From Candidatus Poribacteria bacterium (GTDB lineage Bacteria; Poribacteria; WGA-4E; PCPOR2b), in assembly GCA_022822005.1 (NCBI GenBank), contig JAJECO010000008.1:186001-250000 (forward strand): a stretch of 64,000 bases of DNA. The letters run 5' to 3'. The translations under genes were made by a program, and so were the position numbers. Numbering within the stretch: position 1 is the first letter of the stretch; each line of letters opens with the position of its first letter. Positions 52,704 through 61,987 of this stretch are shown here, piece by piece. Below the pieces are notes generated by a model. It was not told the DNA's origin and did not search any database. It saw nothing but the letters and a program-made list of their open reading frames with translations.

Positions 52704-55700
52704 AGCTTGTCCACGTCCCAGTTTTCTGATTGTACCGACACAAACCCCGCTCTGTGCCAAACCAGAGCTGATCACCGTCAAATGCAATTGCCTCAACTCG
52801 ATTATGGGACAAGCCGTCGTCTATATTAAAGACCCGCCAGTCGCCCGTGTTTCTATCCAGCCGTGTGACGCCCGCATCTGCCGAACCGAACCAGATTTCC
52901 TCCCCATTCAAAGCGATGCAGGTGACAACATCGCTTGCCAAACCGTCCGATTGGGTGTAGGTAACGAAATCCCCAGATTCGACGTTGTATTTTGTCGCTC
53001 CCTTACCCGTACCGAACCAGATGTCCCCTTCATCAATGACAATGACGCTAGTGTCTGTGAGGTTGTTCTGGCTCTTCACCTTATCAAGGGCGGAAACATT
53101 TTTAGCAAGAGTTTCCCATGTCTTCTTATCTTTATCATATCGGCAAGTCCCTTTGTCTGTGCCGAACCAGATCAACTTCTCACCGATCGCAACGCAACGG
53201 ACATCGTCGCTCAAAAGCGTTTGTGCATATTTCTCATCGGCTCCCATGTTTTCGACTTCCAATGCCTGTGTGTGCGACTCCCAAGCATTCGGATCATCAG
53301 ACAGGCGATTGAAGGTCGCAACGCCGCGGTCTGTAGAGACCCATAAGTCGTAGCCTTTGACATCCAGATCTCGAATGGTATTGGAAGGCAAACCGTTTTC
53401 AGTGGTGTACTTTTCCCAACGATCGCCGGCTTTATCGTAGCGCAGGACACCATTGTTAGTACCGAGCCACGCATATTTCTCGTCAATCGTTAGGCAAGTG
53501 ACACTCGGTGTGTCGTCCTCCATATCTTCCAGCCCCTTCAGACGAGGAGCAAACCAACGGTCTGTCTGTTTGTCGTAGCGATGTAAGCCGTTGGTCGTCC
53601 CCAACCACACATAACGTGCTTCGGCGGCGATTGCGTACACTTTTGATTCGCGGAGCGTTCGTGCCAGTGGAGACTGCGTGAAAGTGGTCCAAACCTCTTC
53701 TTTAAGATCATATTGGCTCAATCCTCCAGCGGTCCCCACCCAAACATAATCATCGTCTACCACCAAGGAATGTTCGATGATGTCACTGCTTGGCAGGCCG
53801 TTCTCCTCACCGAAGAATGCCCAATCTTTTGCAGCTTTGTTATACCGAGCTAATCCCTGACGATCTGCCGCAAACCAAACAGTATCAGTGGTCTCAACAA
53901 CCTGTTTTGTACGGCCGAAATCAAGCCCTTCAATCTCCGGGAGGTTTAATGTTGTCCACGAATCGGTCTTATTGTTATATTTCGACGCAAGCGCGCCGCT
54001 CCACCCCGAGTATGTAAGCCAAACACCATCCTGCCCCTTATCGATCCCGAAATTCACATCTGAGAGCACATGCTGGCTTGAGAATATCTCCCATTCTTCG
54101 GTTCGCCAATGATAACGGCTAGCATCTCCCCATCCCGTAACCCAGATATAATCGCCATCAATGAGCAGGTCATTGGTTTCATTGTTACCCAAACCGTGTG
54201 CTTCCGTAATGCTACTCCACTGATCCGTTGATTTATTATATCGCTTAATTCCCTCCCAAACCGTTGTTACCCAGACGTATTGCGGATCAACGGCAATGGT
54301 CCCAATGTTACTCCATTCTACGCTCGGCACGACTTCATACGATTTCCACGTGTCTGTTTCCAGAGAATAACGACTTACCACCCCACCAACATGCGCCATC
54401 CACAGGTGTGGGGAATCAAGCACAATACTCCAAACTTCATGGTTTGGCAGACCGTCCGCGACCGTATAATGACGCCACGTATCCGTCGCTTTGTCGTAGC
54501 GTAACAATCCTCCGTTGGTGCCGACCCACACATCACTTTCATCCACAGTCAGCGCGTGTATGCGCGTGATTGGTCTTTCAATAGATTGCAATGGAAGGTC
54601 CTCTTTGCTGAAGAAGCGGAATGTATCTGTCTGTCTGTTATACCTGACAATGGCGCCTTCTGTAGAGTCTTTCCAATTGCCGAACCAGAGTCCATCGCCA
54701 TCCTCGGCGAGCTTGCTGACCCAATTCGAGCGTAGCACTTCTGTAGTTGTCGCCGCAACGTGTTTCGACCACTTCCCTGTCGTTTCGTCCAAACAACTGA
54801 CACCGGCAATCGTACCCACCCAAACCTTGTCGCTGTTCCTTGCAATGACCTTAACATTATCGGAGACGAGTCCGCCGTTGGTATCCTCGCGGGTATAATA
54901 TGTCCACAGATCTTTTGTAACATCGTACTTTGCCAATCCCGAGGGCCCACCTATCCAGATGGTATCGTCACCGACAGTAATTGCCCTGACGTTGGCATGA
55001 AGCGTGAAACGTGAAATCCCGCCGATTCCATCGGAATCCGAGGACCGGGACGTGGATCCTTGATGAATCGGGACGGAAGGTGTGATTATCGACTTGTCTA
55101 TCTGTACTAAACCGGATATTGTACCGATCCAGATAGAATTATCCTTTATTGCAACGGTGTTAATCACTTCCGAGGGCAACCCATCCGCTTCAGTCAGTGT
55201 GCCTGAAGCGCGGGTAGCCCGATCATAGTAGACGAGTCCCTCTGTCGTACCAACCCAAACAAAGTTCTCCTCTAATTTGATATCGTTGATCCAACCGGAG
55301 ACTTGCAATTCGGAAGGATGTGTATTCCATTTCCGGTTTTGAGGATCGTAGGTCGAAAGCCCTGCCTTGGTCCCAATCCATAGACGTAAAGATGTTCTCT
55401 CCGCCTCTCTATTCATCGTTTCCCACGCAACGCAGGTCACGAAGTCATGGGGCAATCCATCTTTCTCTGTAAAAAATGTCCACTTGTCCTCGCCCTCACG
55501 TCGCACTCCCAAACCGCGAGGTGTGCCAACCCAGAGATCTTCCCCCACTTCTACAACAGCAGTAATGTAGTTATCTGCCAAACCTTCCGCCTTACTCAAC
55601 GTTCGCCAATTGAGTCTCGGTGAAAAGTTCGGCGTTTCGGGATAGATCGCCTGGTTCAAGCCAGATCGTGTTGCTACCCAAACGGACTCATCTGTCACTA

Positions 55701-56748
55701 CAATGTCCTTTACATCATTGTCGCTCAACGCTTTAGCCTCACCATAAATCCTCCACTGTTCACGACGTAAATCATATCGCACCAGTCCGTGCTCGTATGT
55801 GCCAAACCACACCACATTCCCATCTGCAGCAATTGCCGTGATATGATTGGAAGGTAACCCTGCTTCTGCCGTATACTCCCGCCATGTATTAACAGATAGA
55901 ATGTAGCGCTGTGCGCCGCTGTCGGCAGTCCCTAACCATAGCGACGTTCCGTCTACTGCCAATGCGTTTACCTGGTCGCTCGTCAGTCGATCTCTTTTGG
56001 TATACGCCCTGACAAATTCCGAATTCCGTTGGTCATAGCGGCTGAGTCCCTTATTCTCCGTACCAAACCAAACGGAATCTTCATCAGCGGCAATTGCGGT
56101 CACGCTATTATCAATAAGTCCGCTGTCCTTATCATAGTTGTTCCATGAATCTGTGAGTTTGTCATACCTAGAAACCCCGTTCTCCGTACCAACCCAGATG
56201 TAACCATCATCAACCACGATCTGTGTGACATCATCGCCTGCGAGCCCATCCTCCTCGCGCTTCTGCGCCCAACTGTTCGTCTCTTTGTCATACCGAGAGA
56301 GTCCATTTGGCGTACCGAACCAGATAAACCTCGAATCAACAGCGACGCAAGAAACCGCCCGTCCGGCTAAGCCATCGCGGGGCATGTAGCGCGTCCACGT
56401 ACCTGTGGAAATCTCATAACAACTGACACCATCACGCGTACCGATCCAGACCTGAAGGTCGTCCAAAGCGATAGACAAAACGTGGTTGTGAGCCAAACCG
56501 TCTTTGACAGTGAAATTATCCCATCTCCCTTGCGCTTTATCGTACCGACTCAGACCTCGATCGGTCCCGACCCACGTGTAGCGTGAATCGACAGCTAAGG
56601 ATAGGACACGATCGCTGAGGAGTTGGCTGATTACATCGCCCTCATCATCAACTAAGTAATCGGGGGGCATCTGCTGTGGATCATGTGTGGAACAACTTGT
56701 CAAAAACAGGAGTATTATGAATCCCAAGATTATGCAAATTTGACGCAT
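52690..56748 (-). CDS. Giant beta-propeller lipoprotein B (29 blade motifs)
   Basis: The 1352-residue protein has a clear lipoprotein signal (IILGFIILLFLTSCST, lipobox LTSC). It then consists of propeller repeats in the same order as its two paralogues; 29 VWxGT-type cores can be counted, e.g. VTQIVVDDGYIWVGTENGVS. Blades 15-20 deviate from the consensus (LWFGNWKDSTEGAIVRY, IWVTGWGDASRYHW). An insert with GSTSRSSDSDGIGGISRFTL breaks the pattern after blade 12. No enzymatic domain is present. It starts 44 bases after the methyltransferase stop. A surface or periplasmic binding role is likely; the ligand is unknown. Confidence 0.87.
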   Translation of the reverse strand: MRQICIILGFIILLFLTSCSTHDPQQMPPDYLVDDEGDVISQLLSDRVLSLAVDSRYTWVGTDRGLSRYDKAQGRWDNFTVKDGLAHNHVLSIALDDLQVWIGTRDGVSCYEISTGTWTRYMPRDGLAGRAVSCVAVDSRFIWFGTPNGLSRYDKETNSWAQKREEDGLAGDDVTQIVVDDGYIWVGTENGVSRYDKLTDSWNNYDKDSGLIDNSVTAIAADEDSVWFGTENKGLSRYDQRNSEFVRAYTKRDRLTSDQVNALAVDGTSLWLGTADSGAQRYILSVNTWREYTAEAGLPSNHITAIAADGNVVWFGTYEHGLVRYDLRREQWRIYGEAKALSDNDVKDIVVTDESVWVATRSGLNQAIYPETPNFSPRLNWRTLSKAEGLADNYITAVVEVGEDLWVGTPRGLGVRREGEDKWTFFTEKDGLPHDFVTCVAWETMNREAERTSLRLWIGTKAGLSTYDPQNRKWNTHPSELQVSGWINDIKLEENFVWVGTTEGLVYYDRATRASGTLTEADGLPSEVINTVAIKDNSIWIGTISGLVQIDKSIITPSVPIHQGSTSRSSDSDGIGGISRFTLHANVRAITVGDDTIWIGGPSGLAKYDVTKDLWTYYTREDTNGGLVSDNVKVIARNSDKVWVGTIAGVSCLDETTGKWSKHVAATTTEVLRSNWVSKLAEDGDGLWFGNWKDSTEGAIVRYNRQTDTFRFFSKEDLPLQSIERPITRIHALTVDESDVWVGTNGGLLRYDKATDTWRHYTVADGLPNHEVWSIVLDSPHLWMAHVGGVVSRYSLETDTWKSYEVVPSVEWSNIGTIAVDPQYVWVTTVWEGIKRYNKSTDQWSSITEAHGLGNNETNDLLIDGDYIWVTGWGDASRYHWRTEEWEIFSSQHVLSDVNFGIDKGQDGVWLTYSGWSGALASKYNNKTDSWTTLNLPEIEGLDFGRTKQVVETTDTVWFAADRQGLARYNKAAKDWAFFGEENGLPSSDIIEHSLVVDDDYVWVGTAGGLSQYDLKEEVWTTFTQSPLARTLRESKVYAIAAEARYVWLGTTNGLHRYDKQTDRWFAPRLKGLEDMEDDTPSVTCLTIDEKYAWLGTNNGVLRYDKAGDRWEKYTTENGLPSNTIRDLDVKGYDLWVSTDRGVATFNRLSDDPNAWESHTQALEVENMGADEKYAQTLLSDDVRCVAIGEKLIWFGTDKGTCRYDKDKKTWETLAKNVSALDKVKSQNNLTDTSVIVIDEGDIWFGTGKGATKYNVESGDFVTYTQSDGLASDVVTCIALNGEEIWFGSADAGVTRLDRNTGDWRVFNIDDGLSHNRVEAIAFDGDQLWFGTERGLCRYNQKTGTWTSYAED

Positions 56749-56792
56749 CCTTGTGTGCCTTTCTGCATAAGAGAGCGACTGATGTTCTTTAC

Positions 56793-57653
56793 TTAAGATG
56801 CCTTTTCCAAAACCGTGAAATAATGTGTTTCTTCTTCAATGTCTTGACTCAGATCCCGCCGCGAGAAGAATCCCTTTAAAGTCCAACCTTCTAATGTTCG
56901 TACCAGCAAAGATAGCAGCCAAGGGCTATAGTATCGAATACTCCAGTCATCGGTTGTTTCGTAAACGCTATCATTACTGTGAATCCGACAGCGCATCACC
57001 AAACGGTTTATTCCTTCAACCCAATCCCCGGGAAAGTCTTCATGCCAGACCTCTACATATCCATTATCCAGCTGAACTGTCTTTTCACCCCATATTCCTG
57101 TTTCATTAGCGGCACGAATTCTGCCTTGCGCGTCCATATCAATAATGTAAAGTCCACCCGGTTTGAGGTGCCGCCTGACGCATTGGAAATGGTTCTTAAT
57201 GTCCTCGTAAGCTGTGATAATCGGAAAAGTCTCTGCCATGAAGATAGCGCAATCAAAACCGCCAACCCCGAGGTTAAAATCCACAACATTAGCCTGAATG
57301 AGTTCGATTTTAACCCCCGCTGTTTCTATGCGGCGTTGTGCGCTTTCAAGCATATTTGGATTTTTGTCGATGCTTGTAACGGAAAAGCCAGCTTGAGCGA
57401 GAAGGGTTCCATGTCCACAAGTCCCACACGCGAGTTCAAGAATGCTGCCTTTGGTAATATCCTGCTCCGTTAGCAATCGCTGGATGGAATTGACTTCCAC
57501 TTGAATTTGTTCAATTGGTGCGCGAAGCACAGCATCATAGACATCGGGAAAGTCGTAAATGTTTGGCATGAAAGGTTGCTTTTCTGTAATGTAGAGTTCG
57601 TCCTGGAGTCGAATACATTCTATTTTCAAATCATCTTCGGTCTTCTTCTTCAT
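56793..57653 (-). CDS. Class I SAM-dependent methyltransferase
   Basis: The 286-residue protein has motif I SILELACGTCGHGTLLAQAG (about residues 92-111), motif II acidic SIDKNPNMLE, and motif IV FDCAIFMAETFP, the Rossmann methyltransferase order. It is cytoplasmic. ATG 57653 lies within the last codons of propeller gene A (23-base overlap), so translation is probably coupled; a shorter start at MPNIYDFPDVYD is possible. Placement between two giant surface-protein genes is odd. It may modify a component or a small molecule of the same system, but no substrate can be read. Confidence 0.82.
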   Translation of the reverse strand: MKKKTEDDLKIECIRLQDELYITEKQPFMPNIYDFPDVYDAVLRAPIEQIQVEVNSIQRLLTEQDITKGSILELACGTCGHGTLLAQAGFSVTSIDKNPNMLESAQRRIETAGVKIELIQANVVDFNLGVGGFDCAIFMAETFPIITAYEDIKNHFQCVRRHLKPGGLYIIDMDAQGRIRAANETGIWGEKTVQLDNGYVEVWHEDFPGDWVEGINRLVMRCRIHSNDSVYETTDDWSIRYYSPWLLSLLVRTLEGWTLKGFFSRRDLSQDIEEETHYFTVLEKAS

Positions 57654-60600
57654 CGAAATGTGGAGTAAAGATTGTCCACGTATCTGTCACTGTGTCATGC
57701 CGACTCAGTCCACGTTCCGTCCCCACCCAAAGGAAATCACCATCTACGGCAAGCGCAAACACACGATTATGACTGAGTCCATCTTTTTGCGTAAAATGTT
57801 GCCACTCCATCGTCGTCTTATTGTAGCGTGACACACCAGCATCGAAACTGCCAAACCACACGAAGTTATCATTTGCAATGATACTGGTGATCTGATCGTT
57901 GGCTAAACCGTCAGACGATGTGAAAACACTCCATTCTTCTGTTTCTGTGTTTAGCCTGCTGACACCGCCCTCCGTACCGAACCAAACTGAATCGCCATCA
58001 ATGCAGATACTACTTACTTTATCGTGGTGCAATCCCTCCTGCTTTGCGTAGGTCACCCAGACCTCCTTCTTCATGTCATAACGACTGATACCTCTCTCTG
58101 TCCCCACCCAGACGTAGCGATTGCCTACCGCTATACTTGTCACTCGGTTATCTATGAGACTATTGGCGTACTCTTGGGACAATAACATAGTGTCCACATC
58201 ATCAGCACGCCTAAAGGTATCCCAAGCATTCGGGTCGTCCGAAAGCGTATTGTACCTGCTCACCCCTTTATCCGTACCGACCCATAAGGTGCGCCCCTCC
58301 ACATCAGCAACTTTGACGAATGTATCAGCCAAGCCATTTTCAGCTTCGTGCAGGTCTGCCCAATGCGCGGATTTATCGAACCGAGTAACACCTTTAGAGG
58401 TTGCTATCCACAAGTATTTATCATCGACGGCAAGATCGTTCACGGACTCCTCTACAATGCGCTTCTGTAACCAAAAGTCATTCTGCTTATCGTAGCGCCT
58501 TGCACCCCGCTCTGTTCCACAATAAACATAGCGCGAATCGACAGCGACCGCATGCACCACTTCAGCGGGCAGGGCGCGTCTTCCCGTATATACCGTCCAG
58601 CTATCTTTACGCATGTCATAATGACTGAGACCGCTACGGCTGCCCAGCCAGATGAAGTTGCTATCGGCTTTCAAAGTTGGATAGTTGATGCGATTATTCA
58701 GCAGTCCATCCTCTTCCGTAAAAACCGTCCAAGATGAGGAGGCCTTATCGTATCGACTGATTCCGTGTTCTTCGCTTCCGAACCAGACGAATTCAGTCGT
58801 CTCTTGAACATCTCTGAAATTGTTTCCCACACTCTCTGGATGCCCTCGGAAGACCTGCCAAGTGCGATTGGCTCTATGGAATCCGCTGGCAGGGACGGTG
58901 TCATCTCCTTCCCACCAACTTTGGTTATACAACACCCACATATAGTCTACCCCGGAGATTACCTCCCGGATCTGGTCGGCAACTAACCCTTTACTGGAAT
59001 TAATAATCACCCAGCTGTCTGTGTTCGCGTCGTACTTGCTCAAGCCTCCACCCCAGCCGCCGTAAGCCCACACATCATTGTTATCCACAACAACAAAGCC
59101 GACGGAATCATCCTGTAGACCATCTGCTGAAGTGTAGCGCTTCCATGTTTCATTCTGTTTATCGTAACGTGCCACGCCCTCCCTCTGTGCAGGCACCCAA
59201 ACATAACGTCTGTCTGCTGCAAGACGCGTGCGGTATGATTCCATGTCAGGAGAGATTTCCTTAAAAACCACTTGATGGGTCTCCCATTCATCTGTATCCC
59301 GTCGATAGCGACAGATACGATTATCCCTCAAGACAACCCATACATCATTTTCATCAACCATTAATGTTGTTGTTTTATTCGCCGCCAGTCCATCCTTGGT
59401 GGTGTAGTGGCGCCAGGTATCCGAGTTTTTATAGTAAGCGAGCACCCCCCCGTCCGTGGCGAACCATACGCTGTCGTTAGTTACCTCCATCCAATCAATT
59501 TGAGCGATGTATGGAGTTTCTTCATTCGGAGCAGACGGATGCAGATTATCCTCGTTAACGCGCCTCGAATCTCGGACTGATTGGTGTGAAGCCCCGCGGT
59601 GATTTTCTGTCACATCTTCTTTCATGTAGTGCGTCCATGTTCCTGTCCGCTTGTCATACCGAATGATTTCGCCGTTGGAGGTGTTCTGCCACGCCAAAAA
59701 CCACACCCAATCGCCATCTAGCTCTGTATGTTGTATGCCGCTGTGACGGAGGACAACCGTGCGTTCTTTTGCACGAATCGCTTCCCAAGCATTATTCTCA
59801 TGAGAATAGACACCTAAGCCGCCAATTGTCCCCAGCCAAACTTGATTATCCGCAACACAAATATCTCGGACATTTTCGTGTCCCATCGCCACCCCCGACT
59901 GGGTTAAGTCAAACTGTCGCCAGTCCTCCGATTTTATGGTGGAGCCCCCCCACCGATTGCGAGGGAGTACACCCAAGCCACTCGGCGTGCCCACCCACAG
60001 CGCATCTTCAGTGATAGCGAGTGCTCTCACATTGTTATTCGGCAGCCCATCCTCTGTTGTGAAATGATGCCATCTTCTTTCCCGTTTATCGAACATGGAA
60101 AGCCCATCGCGTGTCCCTACCCAGAGTATATTCTTTTCATTTGATATGGTGTTAATATGAAGAGGAAAGTGCGAGGTGTGAAAGGTGAAATGTCCATCGG
60201 TGAGTTGGATTAACCCTCGATCGGTTCCGAGCCAAAGCGAGTTACTATCAATGGCGATAGCATTTATCCGCATTCCTTTTAGGCGTTCAGAGATCCGCCA
60301 TTTATCACTCTCCCGGTTATACTGCCAAAGTCCAGCGCGCGTACCGACCCAAACCGTCTGATCAACCACCGCTATATCGAGGACAAAATCACTGAGGAGT
60401 CCGTGTTGACGGTTCCAGAATTTCCACTGATTGTTCTGATATCGTCCTACGCCCTTTGACGTTCCGACCCAGATGGCATCACCATCAGCGGCAACCCGGG
60501 TGATATAATTGGTCGTCAAGCCCTGCGCTTTAGTGTAGGTTTTCCATTCTCCGGATTGCAAGTCAAATCGACTGAGCCCCATCGCCGTGCCAACCCAAAG

Positions 60601-61752
60601 GACGCCATCCTGTTTGGCAATCGATTTGATGTTGTCGCTCACCAATCCTTCCGCCTTCTTGACGATACTCCAAAGCCCGTGAATTTTATCAAATCGCGCT
60701 AGACCGTCCTCGTAAGTGCCGAACCAGACATACTGACCATCAACCGCCATCACTGTGATATTTGACGATGGAAGCCCATCTTCCATTTTGTAGTGGACCC
60801 ACGTATCAACCGGTTTGATATATCTTTGAACACCCTCATTTGCGGTACCTATCCAGACATACAGACCATCAACCAAGATGTAGTTAATCTTATCCGTTTC
60901 GAGCAGATCGGTGCGTGTGTAGGTTTTTACAAATGTTTGCTCGGTAGTGCTGTATAAACTCACGCCCGCGTTTTGCATACCGAACCAGATAAAATCTTCA
61001 TCAATAGCAATAGTTGTAACGCTGTCATCCGCTAAGCCGGCGCTTTTGGTCAGCTGTGTCCATGAATCGATTTTCTTATCGTATCTAGATACACCTTTGT
61101 CGGTCGCGAACCAGACATACTCATCCTCGACCGCGATAGCGGAGATCTCATTACTGGTCAGACCACCGTCGTCGGTGGTGCGAAGCGCCCAAACATCGAT
61201 CACTTTATTATATCGGCTCAAGCCTTTATCTGTGCCGAACCAGATGTAGTTCCCATCTACACCGATAGCCATGACACGATTACTCGGCAAACCATCGTCG
61301 CGGGTGTAGGTTGTCCACTTATCGATTTTGGGTTCATATTTTGAAACGCCGGATTCCGTTCCAAACCAGATGGTGTTTCCATCTACTGCCACGCTAGAGA
61401 CTTTGTTATTCGCCAGCCCATCTTCGACTGTGTAGCTTGTCCACAAATTTTCACGTTTGTTGAAACGGTTGATCCCTTTGTCGGTTGCGACCCAAACATG
61501 TTGGGCATCTGCTGCGATAGCGTTGATTTGATCGCTCAAAAGTGCAGTTGACTTCCAAGGTGCAGCTGGATCGGTCGCTTCCGGAGTCTCATCAGGTGTG
61601 GTAAACATGCAGCCAATAGGGAATGATAGAATAACAATAAACCACCACCAGCCGAATGTCATTTTTCGGGTCCTACGCTCCCATACCTGGACACGCTCTT
61701 CCCAATTCTGGTCAAATCTATTCAATAACACCCCAAATGCGTTCAGATTCAT
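57631..61752 (-). CDS. Giant beta-propeller protein A (29 blade motifs), first gene of the operon
   Basis: The open frame gives 1373 residues. A hydrophobic segment TFGWWWFIVILSFPIGC with a lipobox-like end begins at residue 31, so Met31 (ATG 61662, with TAGGACC upstream) may be the true start of a lipoprotein. Then come propeller repeats, e.g. VSSVAVDGNTIWFGTESGVS; 29 cores are counted, matching B and C. Blades 15-20 deviate in the same places (VWFLAWQNTSNGEIIRY, VWAYGGWGGGLSKY). The C-terminus is a short acidic tail. No signalling domain follows. A TTGAAG/TATAAT promoter lies just upstream; the methyltransferase, B, C and the barrel gene follow. Confidence 0.86.
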   Translation of the reverse strand: MNLNAFGVLLNRFDQNWEERVQVWERRTRKMTFGWWWFIVILSFPIGCMFTTPDETPEATDPAAPWKSTALLSDQINAIAADAQHVWVATDKGINRFNKRENLWTSYTVEDGLANNKVSSVAVDGNTIWFGTESGVSKYEPKIDKWTTYTRDDGLPSNRVMAIGVDGNYIWFGTDKGLSRYNKVIDVWALRTTDDGGLTSNEISAIAVEDEYVWFATDKGVSRYDKKIDSWTQLTKSAGLADDSVTTIAIDEDFIWFGMQNAGVSLYSTTEQTFVKTYTRTDLLETDKINYILVDGLYVWIGTANEGVQRYIKPVDTWVHYKMEDGLPSSNITVMAVDGQYVWFGTYEDGLARFDKIHGLWSIVKKAEGLVSDNIKSIAKQDGVLWVGTAMGLSRFDLQSGEWKTYTKAQGLTTNYITRVAADGDAIWVGTSKGVGRYQNNQWKFWNRQHGLLSDFVLDIAVVDQTVWVGTRAGLWQYNRESDKWRISERLKGMRINAIAIDSNSLWLGTDRGLIQLTDGHFTFHTSHFPLHINTISNEKNILWVGTRDGLSMFDKRERRWHHFTTEDGLPNNNVRALAITEDALWVGTPSGLGVLPRNRWGGSTIKSEDWRQFDLTQSGVAMGHENVRDICVADNQVWLGTIGGLGVYSHENNAWEAIRAKERTVVLRHSGIQHTELDGDWVWFLAWQNTSNGEIIRYDKRTGTWTHYMKEDVTENHRGASHQSVRDSRRVNEDNLHPSAPNEETPYIAQIDWMEVTNDSVWFATDGGVLAYYKNSDTWRHYTTKDGLAANKTTTLMVDENDVWVVLRDNRICRYRRDTDEWETHQVVFKEISPDMESYRTRLAADRRYVWVPAQREGVARYDKQNETWKRYTSADGLQDDSVGFVVVDNNDVWAYGGWGGGLSKYDANTDSWVIINSSKGLVADQIREVISGVDYMWVLYNQSWWEGDDTVPASGFHRANRTWQVFRGHPESVGNNFRDVQETTEFVWFGSEEHGISRYDKASSSWTVFTEEDGLLNNRINYPTLKADSNFIWLGSRSGLSHYDMRKDSWTVYTGRRALPAEVVHAVAVDSRYVYCGTERGARRYDKQNDFWLQKRIVEESVNDLAVDDKYLWIATSKGVTRFDKSAHWADLHEAENGLADTFVKVADVEGRTLWVGTDKGVSRYNTLSDDPNAWDTFRRADDVDTMLLSQEYANSLIDNRVTSIAVGNRYVWVGTERGISRYDMKKEVWVTYAKQEGLHHDKVSSICIDGDSVWFGTEGGVSRLNTETEEWSVFTSSDGLANDQITSIIANDNFVWFGSFDAGVSRYNKTTMEWQHFTQKDGLSHNRVFALAVDGDFLWVGTERGLSRHDTVTDTWTIFTPHFDEEEDRR

Positions 61753-61784
61753 GATAGAATAGTTAAATGTCTACTGATTTTGGA

Positions 61785-61813
61785 ATTATACCACAGGCAT
61801 ATAAAGCCTTCAA
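61785..61813 (-). promoter_or_regulatory. Promoter of the propeller operon
   Basis: On the minus strand TTGAAG (complement at 61808-61813), 17-bp spacer, TATAAT (complement at 61785-61790). Transcription would start near 61778, compatible with either start of propeller gene A. Confidence 0.75.
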
Positions 61814-61987
61814 GCGGAGCACAATCGCTCCTATAAAACCTATCGGTGATTTTCCGGATGAAACCCCGATCGCACCTGATATCTTCAACATATTTTAAGC
61901 CACAGATAATCATCACGCGGGCTTTCACTCAATTCACAAAACGTAAATGTCTAAGTTATTGACGTTAAAATCAGAGGAAAGTTCAGA

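Noticed and set aside
48408-61752. Hybrid two-component sensors
   Set aside because: The propellers match that sensor type, but no Y_Y_Y, histidine kinase or receiver domain follows in any of the three.
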